Positions 1 to 6,499 of a stretch of 11,240 bases of DNA are shown here, one piece after another. Positions within the stretch are counted from its first letter, which is position 1; each line of letters begins with the position of its first letter. The DNA comes from Candidatus Omnitrophota bacterium (lineage in GTDB: Bacteria; Omnitrophota; Gorgyraeia; Gygaellales; Profunditerraquicolaceae). The position numbers were made by a program, and so were the translations under genes. Location of the stretch: positions 1-11,240 of the forward strand of contig CAIVOB010000022.1 in the NCBI GenBank assembly GCA_903907475.1, in the 5' to 3' direction. The notes under the pieces are model-generated. The model did no database searches and was not told the DNA's origin. It saw only the letters and a program-made list of their open reading frames with translations.

Positions 1-120
1 CTTAATCTCGAACGGTTTGAAGATCAACGCTATTTTTCCGTCCTTGATTGCAAGCGCGCCTTCATCCTCTTCCATCAGGTTGCATTCAACGGCGCTCTTG
101 ATATTTTCACCGAAGGTTAA
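1..120 (-). pseudogene. C-terminal fragment of a probable GH38 alpha-mannosidase, cut at both ends in this window
   Basis: On the minus strand one frame stays open from about position 120 to the window edge (last codon 3-1). It contains the strings NLMEEDEGALAIKDGK and FKPFEIK. An acidic N-L-x-E-E-x segment followed by a closing P-F-E-I-K is what I know from the C-terminal beta-sandwich of family GH38 alpha-mannosidases, where the PFEIKT-like end lies a few residues from the stop. The gene's own stop would lie just left of position 1. Upstream the similarity stops at about 112-118, where the sequence becomes a pilin gene in another frame, so neither a start codon nor a catalytic domain is present. 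The family assignment rests on about 37 residues recognised by eye. The fragment may come from an assembly join rather than from a real broken gene. Confidence 0.5.
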
Positions 121-355
121 TACCAGCCGGATCAGTAGATGCAACATAATAACCCGTAGCGGCAGCCGGAGTTTTGCCTTCCATTTTATAGCTTGATTGC
201 GCCACCTTAATTATTTCCAAATTTTTTTTCACCATATTATCTAACTGCCGTTCTTTTAAACCCTCTAATTGCGGTAACGCAACAGACGCTAAAATGCCGA
301 CGACAACGATTATCACTAATAATTCCATCATAGTGAAACCTTTGTTAGTCGGCAT
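107..355 (-). CDS. Type IV prepilin-like protein, C-terminus lost at a junction
   Basis: The protein starts MPTNKG, then FTMMELLVIIVVVGILAS. This is a class III prepilin leader with cleavage after Gly6, Phe at +1 and Glu at +5, followed by the hydrophobic helix that packs in the pilus core. A conserved-looking amphipathic stretch follows (about residues 28-60). The apparent product is only 82 residues, against roughly 130-170 for related pilins. The reading frame ends at a TGA a few bases after the sequence changes to mannosidase-like coding sequence in the +1 frame. The last residues, AGINLR, resemble the middle of a pilin head domain rather than an end. An AAGGA-like ribosome site at 367-372 lies 11 bases before the start. 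The gene follows the longer prepilin after 22 bases, so it is probably co-transcribed as a second or minor pilin. I take the short length as the result of the junction, not as natural. Confidence 0.75.
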   Translation of the reverse strand: MPTNKGFTMMELLVIIVVVGILASVALPQLEGLKERQLDNMVKKNLEIIKVAQSSYKMEGKTPAAATGYYVASTDPAGINLR

Positions 356-377
356 TTTAGCTCAGATCCTTTAAATT

Positions 378-767
378 TTAATAACCTGGCGTTCCATCCC
401 AAACACCAGCTTGAGTTAAACTTTTAGTATATGCAGTTGTAAAAGCCGGACTCTTACCATTAGATGTACAACGCGTAGCAGTACAAGTCCCTCCAGCTGT
501 ACCAGTGGTACAAGCATAAGTAAAATAATGCGTCCCCTCAGTACAAGCCGTCTGTGCACCAACAGCTAAATTAGGTACATCACCAAAAGTAGCATATTCA
601 AAATAATAAGCAGCATCTGTGCTTCTTAAAGTACCAAGTATTGCTTTTGCTTCTGCGCCTCGAGACTTCTCGATTGTTTTAGTATATTGCGTAAACGCAA
701 TCGATCCTAAAATCCCTACGATGATGATAACAATAATTAACTCGATTAACGTAAACCCTTTGCGCAT
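378..767 (-). CDS. Type IV prepilin, probable major pilin
   Basis: The product has 129 residues. The leader MRKG is followed by FTLIELIIVIIIVGILGSIA, so the peptidase site is after Gly4 with N-methylated Phe +1 and Glu +5. The hydrophobic helix spans residues 5-25 and continues as an alpha-1 spine to about 55. The head domain is small and rich in Thr, Ala and Gly. It holds four cysteines (75, 86, 95, 100), enough for two disulfides after export, and ends in WDGTPGY, a tail I associate with Omnitrophota pilins. The start is well supported by AAAGGAGG at 771-778. The gene has its own promoter in the gap after the platform-protein gene, which suits a structural subunit needed in large amounts. 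It lies 22 bases upstream of the second, truncated prepilin gene. Whether the fibre is a true type IV pilus or a type II secretion pseudopilus cannot be told from this protein alone. Confidence 0.9.
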   Translation of the reverse strand: MRKGFTLIELIIVIIIVGILGSIAFTQYTKTIEKSRGAEAKAILGTLRSTDAAYYFEYATFGDVPNLAVGAQTACTEGTHYFTYACTTGTAGGTCTATRCTSNGKSPAFTTAYTKSLTQAGVWDGTPGY

Positions 768-808
768 CTTATTCCTCCTTTGTTAGTTAATAATATATCA
801 TATGAGAA

Positions 809-837
809 AGTATACCTCTTAAAATCCTGCTTGTCAA
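809..837 (-). promoter_or_regulatory. Sigma-70-type promoter of the pilin genes
   Basis: Read on the minus strand, a perfect -35 box TTGACA (837-832) is followed by a 17-base spacer and a -10 box TATACT (814-809), five of six matches to TATAAT. Transcription would start near 802, giving a leader of about 35 bases with a strong ribosome site. The promoter sits in the only sizeable gap of the operon, between the platform-protein stop and the major prepilin start, so it should uncouple pilin level from machine level. The ten bases TATACTTTCT around the -10 occur a second time upstream (862-853), 48 bases away. Confidence 0.8.
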
Positions 838-865
838 TATACGCTTATTTTAAGAAAGTATAGCA

Positions 866-2104
866 TTAAGATCCGATTTGGGAAATTTTAAAGATCGGTA
901 AAAACATCCCCACGACCATAATCCCGATAATCGAACCAATAAAAACCAAAATGATCGGTTCAAACATCGCCACAAAACGCGCGAGAAAAGTCTCACAAAG
1001 TTCCTGATAAAAAATATTAATCTTTTTAAACATTTGCGGCAATTCCCCAATCTCCTCACCAATACTCACCATCTGTACCACCATCGGTTCAAAAAATCCG
1101 CTTCTTTCTAGTGGCTCACGTAAAGGTTTACCCTCCCGTACATCCTCTTTGACCTTACGCACAATATCAGCCATTACCGAATTATCCACCGTACGTTCAG
1201 CGACTTCTAAAGAATAAAGAATCGGTACGCCAGACTCTAAAAGCGTGGACATATCCGAAGAGAACCTTTCCACAATCAACGCTTTAAAAAAATCTCCAAA
1301 AACCGGCAATTTAAATTTAAATTTTTCAAAATTCCGCCGCCCTTCTTTAGTTCGGACATACTTATTAAAAGTAAAAATTCCGGCCCCGACCACTAAAGAT
1401 AAAAACAACAGATTTTTTCTTAAGAAATTACTTACCCCCACCAAAATCTGCGTCAACATCGGCAGCTCAATATTAAATCCTTTAAAAATTTCAGCAAAGG
1501 TGGGAATAATTTTTATCGATAAAAACAAAAGCGCTCCTAAACCCGCCACGGTTAAAATTATGGGATAAATTAATGCCGAAACCACTTTCGCTTTAAAAGC
1601 GGCATCCCGCTCTAAATAGGTCGCCAAACGGCCTAAAACCACCGCTAAATTTCCGCTCGCCTCCCCGCTTTCCACCAAATTAATCCAAAGATCGGAGAAT
1701 ATTCTCGGATGCAAAGCAAGCGCTTCATGAAAACTTAAGCCCGCCTCCATACGCTTATTTAAATCGATAATTACCAAATAAAGTTTTTGACTGGCAACTT
1801 GTTGCGAAATAATATTTAAACTTTTTAAAATTGTGACACCCGCACCGAGTAATGTTGACAGCTGCCGGCAAAATAAAGTCAGGTCATCACCAGTCACGCG
1901 ACTATGTTTAGGCTGAAATTTAACTTTAGTGACATGTTTCGCATTTAAAAGCTGCGCCGCATCAAAACTTTCAGGAATGACGCTCACAACCGTTAACCCC
2001 TTAACTTGAATCTTGCTTACTACATCCTCCTGATTAAAACCCTCTTCAGATCCGGTTTCTTTTCCCCCGGCCCGATTACGCGCAATATAATAATACTTCC
2101 CCAT
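866..2104 (-). CDS. pilC: Inner-membrane platform protein of the pilus/secretion motor (PilC/GspF family)
   Basis: The 412-residue product has the full length and layout of the family: two related cytoplasmic helical domains and three membrane segments (about residues 178-202, 230-248 and 380-405). The paired domain signatures are visible as FCRQLSTLLGAGVTILKSL (78-96) and the equivalent FSSDMSTLLESGVPILYSL (281-299). Each is followed by a conserved glycine/acidic turn (LVESGEASGNL at 143-153, VSIGEEIGEL at 346-355). In the family, this protein sits in the inner membrane above the hexameric ATPase and turns its motion into pilin extraction and addition. The start overlaps the ATPase stop by one base (TAATG), which implies translational coupling. 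It is the last machine gene before the pilin promoter. PilC and GspF cannot be told apart by sequence alone; the PilM/N/O/P neighbours favour PilC. Confidence 0.93.
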   Translation of the reverse strand: MGKYYYIARNRAGGKETGSEEGFNQEDVVSKIQVKGLTVVSVIPESFDAAQLLNAKHVTKVKFQPKHSRVTGDDLTLFCRQLSTLLGAGVTILKSLNIISQQVASQKLYLVIIDLNKRMEAGLSFHEALALHPRIFSDLWINLVESGEASGNLAVVLGRLATYLERDAAFKAKVVSALIYPIILTVAGLGALLFLSIKIIPTFAEIFKGFNIELPMLTQILVGVSNFLRKNLLFLSLVVGAGIFTFNKYVRTKEGRRNFEKFKFKLPVFGDFFKALIVERFSSDMSTLLESGVPILYSLEVAERTVDNSVMADIVRKVKEDVREGKPLREPLERSGFFEPMVVQMVSIGEEIGELPQMFKKINIFYQELCETFLARFVAMFEPIILVFIGSIIGIMVVGMFLPIFKISQIGS

Positions 2105-3819
2105 TATTCAACTCCTAAAGTTGTAGAGAGAATCTCCTCAAGTGAAGTAATACCGCTTTCCACTTTTTTAATCCCGGACTCGTAAAGTGTTTGCATTCCC
2201 GCCGCGCGGGCAGCATCCCGGATCTTTTGCGCTGTCGCACGCTGATTAATCATATCCTGAATTTCTAAAGTTATGGGCATCACCTCAACAATACAAGTTC
2301 TTCCTTTATATCCGGCATTATTACATTTGGCGCAACCTTTAGGCCGATAAATTAACTCCGCTTTAACGCTAGCACCCTTAAGCTGCGCTGCCGTAGGCTC
2401 ATAGGCCTCTTTACAATCTGGACATAACTTACGTACCAATCTTTGCGCGATAACAATTAATAAAGACGGAGCCAGCATATACGGCTCAATTCCAATATCC
2501 ATTAAACGGCTGACGCAAGTCGGAGCGTCATTAGTATGTAAAGTACTTAAAACTAAATGCCCGGTCAAAGCGGAACGAATACAAATCTGCGCGGTTTCTA
2601 AGTCGCGCACCTCACCGACGAGCATAATATCCGGATCTTGGCGCAAGAAACTGCGCAATGCTGCCGCAAAAGTCAAACCCACCTCCGGTTTAATCTGCAC
2701 CTGATTAATCCCATCCATTTTATATTCCACCGGATCTTCAACCGTAACAATATTTTTATCCGGGCTTTTAATCTCATTTAAAATCGCGTAAAGCGAAGTT
2801 GATTTTCCGCTTCCAGTAGGGCCGGTAATAAAAACTAAACCATAGGGAGAAAAAATCGCTTTGCGCACCTGTTCTAATTGTTTGGCGTCAAAACCCATAG
2901 AACTTAAGTTTAAGGTTGTGCCACCCCGATCCAGAATTCTCAAAACTGCCTTCTCCCCGTAAATCGTCGGAATAATTGAAACACGGATATCAATCGGCCG
3001 TTCATCAATGCGCACCAAGATTGCCCCATCCTGAGGTAATCTTTTTTCTGCGATATCTAACTTCGCTAAAATTTTTACTCGGGAAACAATCGGTAAATGC
3101 AAATGCTTTACCGGAGGGGGTATTTCGTAAAGTTTACCGTCAATCCGATAGCGCAAAGAGATGCGATCCTTAAAAGGTTCAATATGAATGTCGGAAGCCC
3201 GCTCATCAATCGCTTGACGAATAATTAAATCCACTAATTTTACCACCGGAGCTTCTTCCGAACGGGCAATGAGCTTATCTAAACTCAACTCTTGACCGTT
3301 ATCTTCCTGGCCCTGAGTAATAGAAACATTAATATCATAACTCGAATCGACCGCATTTTGCAACATCGCGGATTTACCATAAAACTCCTGTGTCGCTTTC
3401 GTAATATCCGGACGCGTGGCAATAATCGGATTAATTTCACAACCGGTAAGTTTTCTCAGGTTATCAATTAAAATAAGGTCTAAGGGATCCGCCATCGCTA
3501 CAGTTAATGAGCGCAAAGTACGCGAAAGTGGTAGCACGGCATTTTTCAAAGCAAACTCTTGAGGAATAAGCTGTTCTAATCCCTGCTCAATCGCAGGCTT
3601 AAGCATTCCGGTCCCTAATGAAAAATAAGGCATATTCAGCTGCTTACCCAAGACCGCAACCATCTGATCTTCTTGAATCATCCCCATTTTCACGAGGATC
3701 TCGCCCAGACGGCCACCCTCCTGCCTTTGCACGACAATAACTTTCTCAAGCTGGTTGGCAGTAATCAAACCTTCGCGAATAAGCAATTCACCTAATCTAA
3801 GATACTTTTCTTTTACCAT
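2104..3819 (-). CDS. pilB: Pilus/secretion assembly ATPase (PilB/GspE family)
   Basis: This 571-residue secretion ATPase is complete. Residues 1-150 form an MshEN-type N-terminal domain (starting LGELLIREGLI, with a second LGEILVKMGMI copy at 38-48), known in relatives to bind cyclic-di-GMP or contact partners. The motor follows: Walker A GPTGSGKST (333-341), Asp box TVEDPVEY (359-366), Walker B DIMLVGEVRD (397-406) with Glu403 as likely catalytic base, and His box STLHTNDA (425-432). A tetracysteine zinc motif is intact (Cys466, 469, 496, 499), which separates PilB/GspE from PilT. Just after the zinc motif the usual GRTGIYE reads GRTCIVE, a small deviation. The protein works as a cytoplasmic hexamer under PilC, powering pilus extension. 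It starts 3 bases after the secretin stop with no clear ribosome site, so it is probably translated by coupling. Confidence 0.95.
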   Translation of the reverse strand: MVKEKYLRLGELLIREGLITANQLEKVIVVQRQEGGRLGEILVKMGMIQEDQMVAVLGKQLNMPYFSLGTGMLKPAIEQGLEQLIPQEFALKNAVLPLSRTLRSLTVAMADPLDLILIDNLRKLTGCEINPIIATRPDITKATQEFYGKSAMLQNAVDSSYDINVSITQGQEDNGQELSLDKLIARSEEAPVVKLVDLIIRQAIDERASDIHIEPFKDRISLRYRIDGKLYEIPPPVKHLHLPIVSRVKILAKLDIAEKRLPQDGAILVRIDERPIDIRVSIIPTIYGEKAVLRILDRGGTTLNLSSMGFDAKQLEQVRKAIFSPYGLVFITGPTGSGKSTSLYAILNEIKSPDKNIVTVEDPVEYKMDGINQVQIKPEVGLTFAAALRSFLRQDPDIMLVGEVRDLETAQICIRSALTGHLVLSTLHTNDAPTCVSRLMDIGIEPYMLAPSLLIVIAQRLVRKLCPDCKEAYEPTAAQLKGASVKAELIYRPKGCAKCNNAGYKGRTCIVEVMPITLEIQDMINQRATAQKIRDAARAAGMQTLYESGIKKVESGITSLEEILSTTLGVE

Positions 3820-3936
3820 AAATTAATTCTTTTTGCTGAATTTATTCATATCAACGTTAATAAGATAATCCCGGCTGCTGACCATCGGCATCCCCTGTTC
3901 TCTTATTGGCAGCTGCAGATTCTTCATTTCCGGGAC
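3814..3936. repeat. Internal copy of a 123-base exact direct repeat
   Basis: This segment is identical, base for base by eye, to 11118-11240 at a constant offset of 7304. It covers the last 37 codons of the secretin gene, the 3-base gap and the ATG of the ATPase gene. Here it lies in its natural operon context, with both genes intact across the boundary, so this is the original copy. The base before it differs (3813 T against 11117 A). The match runs to the window edge, so its real length is unknown. Confidence 0.95.
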
Positions 3937-5400
3937 TTTCGGTTCAACTTTATCCTTTATAATCCGCGGGGTAATAAAGATTAAGAGCTCCCGCTGTTTA
4001 TTCTTTTCCGGAGAAGAAGCCGTGCCGCCTTTATGCCGAAAAAACATTCCTAGCACCGGAATATCTCCTAAGAACGGAAGCTTACTCGTATTCGCGGTAA
4101 CTTCATCACGAATCAATCCGCCCAGGACCACCGTCTCCCCGTCTTTAATCCGCACCACGGATTTAGTACTGCGCTCTTCCGGATCACGGAAGGTATAATC
4201 TTGGCCGGCACTGGTAAAAGTATTACCGGTCACCGCTTCGGCTACTTTAGGATAAACAAACATTGTAATCTGGCCGCTTTCAAGATCGATCTGCGGAGTA
4301 ACCCTTAAGATGACACCGGTTTCCGTACGCTCAGCTTCAGAGGTAATTTCACCGCTTGAGCCTCCAGCAGAAGAAGTAGTCGTAATCACGCCGATTGATT
4401 CATTGGTCGCGATGCGCACCTCGGCAGTTTCATTATTCAAGGTTAAGATTTTCGGCCGGGCTAAAAATTTTGTATCCACCTGCGTTCTTAAAAAATCTAA
4501 CTTTATATCATATTCACTGCCTGTAGGATTAATGGAAAGATTCCCTAACCCTTTATTAAAAAGCTTGGCAATACTGCCATAAGGAAATCCCGTGGCCGCC
4601 GTCGCCCCGGTAATAATCGCGGTCAGCGGAGTAGAGCCGAAATCAAAACCTAAAGCATCAACCGCATTTTTACTCACGTCTAACATTTCCACTTCTAAAA
4701 GCACCTGCGTGGAAGGCACGTCTAAAGAAGCAATCACCTTCTTAATCACCTCCATCTTCGCCGGACTATCAGTAACAATTAAACTATTGGTCCTATAATC
4801 TTCAATCACCGAACCGGTAGCGGAAAGTAACTTCTTAACCGTCGCGGTAATTCCGCTTTCTTCAGCAGATTTCCATTTACCGCTCTCACTCCCGCCGCTA
4901 CTGCTAGAAGCGCTAGAACTAGAAGATCCACCGCTAGAACCACTACCAACTGTAAAATCAGCGGCATTTCTGAGCTGATTTGACATTTCTTCTTTAATCG
5001 AACTGGAAGATACCGAAGCGTGCCTTAAATAAAAAACCTGGGTCACGGTTTCGGCTTCCATCTTGCCCCAATCTTTAACGATAAAAATATTGGCTTTTTT
5101 ATCTAATTCATAAGTTAAATTATTAGCACTAAAAATCTTATTCATCGCCTCGCTTAAAGGCACTTTGTCCAGATAAAGCGTCACCGTGCGGTCTTGAACG
5201 GCTTCAGAGGCGATAAAATTTAATTCCGCCTGGATAGACAAAGCTTTGAGAATATTTTTCAAGCTCGCATCCTGGAAATCCATGGAGATCGTGCGCTCGG
5301 TATCGCCTAAATCCGGTAAACCTTGAGCATTAAGACGCGGGATAAAAAATACCGCCATTAAAAAAACTAGCACTCCTAAAGTAATAAATGTCTTTTTCAT
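3823..5400 (-). CDS. pilQ: Outer-membrane secretin (PilQ/GspD family)
   Basis: I place the start at 5400 (MKKTFITLG), giving 525 residues. It has an excellent AGGAGG ribosome site at 5405-5410 and is followed at once by a signal peptide ending near LNAQG (residue 26). A longer frame reaching back to 5550 overlaps the preceding gene and would bury that signal. Residues 36-112 form the N0/STN domain and about 119-230 an N1 secretin fold, interrupted by a Ser/Gly tract (152-174). The C-terminal half is the pore-forming domain: TKFLARPKILTLNN (310-323), VVLGGLIRDEV (424-434), LPFLGDIPVLGMFFR (441-455) and LLIFITPRII (472-481). The family forms a 12-15-subunit channel for the pilus or substrate. 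Only two N-domains are seen, fewer than in classical GspD. The gap after the PilP-like stop is 16 bases. The last 37 codons are duplicated at the right edge of the window. Confidence 0.93.
   Translation of the reverse strand: MKKTFITLGVLVFLMAVFFIPRLNAQGLPDLGDTERTISMDFQDASLKNILKALSIQAELNFIASEAVQDRTVTLYLDKVPLSEAMNKIFSANNLTYELDKKANIFIVKDWGKMEAETVTQVFYLRHASVSSSSIKEEMSNQLRNAADFTVGSGSSGGSSSSSASSSSGGSESGKWKSAEESGITATVKKLLSATGSVIEDYRTNSLIVTDSPAKMEVIKKVIASLDVPSTQVLLEVEMLDVSKNAVDALGFDFGSTPLTAIITGATAATGFPYGSIAKLFNKGLGNLSINPTGSEYDIKLDFLRTQVDTKFLARPKILTLNNETAEVRIATNESIGVITTTSSAGGSSGEITSEAERTETGVILRVTPQIDLESGQITMFVYPKVAEAVTGNTFTSAGQDYTFRDPEERSTKSVVRIKDGETVVLGGLIRDEVTANTSKLPFLGDIPVLGMFFRHKGGTASSPEKNKQRELLIFITPRIIKDKVEPKVPEMKNLQLPIREQGMPMVSSRDYLINVDMNKFSKKN
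4879..4947 (-). repeat. Low-complexity Ser/Gly codon tract in the secretin gene
   Basis: Residues 152-174 of the secretin are almost only Ser and Gly. The DNA contains the hexamer CTAGAA four times within about 40 bases (plus strand, in the stretch about 4903-4940), so it is an imperfect short repeat that could slip in replication. It sits inside the N1 domain, where other secretins have a disordered loop of variable length. Confidence 0.8.
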
Positions 5401-5416
5401 TCTAATCCTCCTCTTA

Positions 5417-5968
5417 TTAACGTAAATTAACCATCGGGATAGTTCCCGGTTCAGGCTTATTCCCCTGAGGAAACCTGGCCACCGGAGCAGCAGTCCCAAC
5501 TGGCGCATTATTATTGGCCGATGCAGTAGCAGCTCCCGCTCCTGGAGCAAGTAGGCTCACTACTCTTCCGGAAAATCTTAAAACAATTTCATCTTTATTA
5601 ATACTCACAATTTCTCCACCATCTAAAGTATCACCGACGGTATAAACCTGTTTATTAATCAGCGCTTGAGGAATCCTCCCGCCCCAAATGATTCCCTGGA
5701 CCACAAATTTACTTAAATCCGGCAGTGGTTCTTCATCTTGCGCCACGACCACCGGAGCATCAACTTTTGGGAGGATTAAAGTCCGAAAAGGATCGCGTAA
5801 CTGCTGCGATTCATAAACTACCGTCGGACGTTCAATCACCAGCTCTTTTTTACCCGACTCGCTGAGGAGCTCTTCAGCTTTAGTCATTGCCCAAGAAACA
5901 GCAAAAGGATAAGCTATCAGCGTGAAAAGAAAAATCCCGAAAATTATTTTTCGCCCGTGTCTTATCAT
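5417..5968 (-). CDS. PilP/GspC-like periplasmic linker protein
   Basis: This 183-residue protein has one N-terminal membrane segment or uncleaved signal (about 8-27). A periplasmic part follows with RDPF at 58-61 and a small beta domain (VVQGIIWGG, 89-97, through GEIVSINKDEIVLRFSG, 118-134). The R-D-P-F motif before an HR-type beta domain reading Q-G-I-x-W is the hallmark of PilP and GspC proteins, which dock onto the N0 domain of the secretin and join it to the inner-membrane subcomplex. The last 40 residues are an Ala/Pro/Asn-rich tail, probably disordered. There is no lipobox, unlike classical PilP, so it is anchored by a transmembrane helix as in GspC. The start lies 2 bases after the PilO stop and has no obvious ribosome site, suggesting coupled translation. 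The gene directly precedes its expected partner, the secretin. Confidence 0.8.
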   Translation of the reverse strand: MIRHGRKIIFGIFLFTLIAYPFAVSWAMTKAEELLSESGKKELVIERPTVVYESQQLRDPFRTLILPKVDAPVVVAQDEEPLPDLSKFVVQGIIWGGRIPQALINKQVYTVGDTLDGGEIVSINKDEIVLRFSGRVVSLLAPGAGAATASANNNAPVGTAAPVARFPQGNKPEPGTIPMVNLR

Positions 5969-5970
5969 CT

Positions 5971-6498
5971 TTAAAGGTAAGAAATAGTGCTTAAAGTTAA
6001 ATTGACGTTAAAATTCATTCCCGCGATATTCCGGCTTTGATCAATGCCGCTAGCATCAACGCTTACCGCATCTACTAAAAAAATATCTTTTTGACTTTCG
6101 ATTTGGCTGATAAATTCCCCCAAAGCATGATAGCTTGGGATATTGATTACAATCGTAAATGAAGATTTTAAATAATTCTCAAAATTCTCTTCCCGGCCGG
6201 GCTTAATGGAAACAACTTTGACATCATAATTTTTGGCAATCCCAGAAACCTTATCCATCACCGAACTGACATCTTTTTTCACAAAAACTTTTCGATAACC
6301 TTCCAGAGTATCTTCTAAACCTGCGATACTCTGCGTCATATCATTCTTCTTTAACTCATCCTGTTTTTGCTGATTTAAAGCATTAATCTCAAGCTGCGCG
6401 GATTGATAAAGCCGAAAAGCAATAAATAAAGCCAAAATAATAATCCCTAAATTAACAATTTGATTTTTATTTTTGCTAAAAAACTCAAATTTATCCAT
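5971..6498 (-). CDS. pilO: PilO-like inner-membrane alignment protein
   Basis: I place the start at 6498 (MDKFEFFSK), giving 175 residues. A longer frame back to 6585 would overlap the preceding gene by 86 bases and add an Arg/Trp-rich, non-conserved stretch, whereas the ATG at 6498 follows a GGGGGAG ribosome site and sits one base after the upstream stop. The protein has a short cytoplasmic N-terminus, one membrane helix (14-31), a coiled-coil-like stretch (32-72, rich in Gln, Lys and Asp) and a ferredoxin-like periplasmic domain (about 75-175, including VSIKPGREENFENYL and IPSYHALGEFISQIE). That is the standard PilO/GspM architecture. In the family, PilO pairs with PilN and PilP in the periplasm. 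Here its PilN partner is the C-terminal half of the upstream fusion protein. Sequence conservation in the family is low, so the call rests on architecture and position. Confidence 0.85.
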   Translation of the reverse strand: MDKFEFFSKNKNQIVNLGIIILALFIAFRLYQSAQLEINALNQQKQDELKKNDMTQSIAGLEDTLEGYRKVFVKKDVSSVMDKVSGIAKNYDVKVVSIKPGREENFENYLKSSFTIVINIPSYHALGEFISQIESQKDIFLVDAVSVDASGIDQSRNIAGMNFNVNLTLSTISYL

Positions 6499-6499
6499 G

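Noticed and set aside
480..530. Repeated GTAC-containing words in the pilin gene as a possible repeat array
   Set aside because: The units are short and irregular and are explained by repeated Thr, Cys and Tyr codons in the pilin head domain.
1245..1568. 107-codon open frame on the plus strand opposite the platform-protein gene
   Set aside because: Its composition is that of an antisense shadow, with no domain or start signal.
4310..4798. Open frames on the plus strand opposite the secretin gene
   Set aside because: They have no ribosome site or recognisable domain and lie wholly inside a conserved gene read on the other strand.
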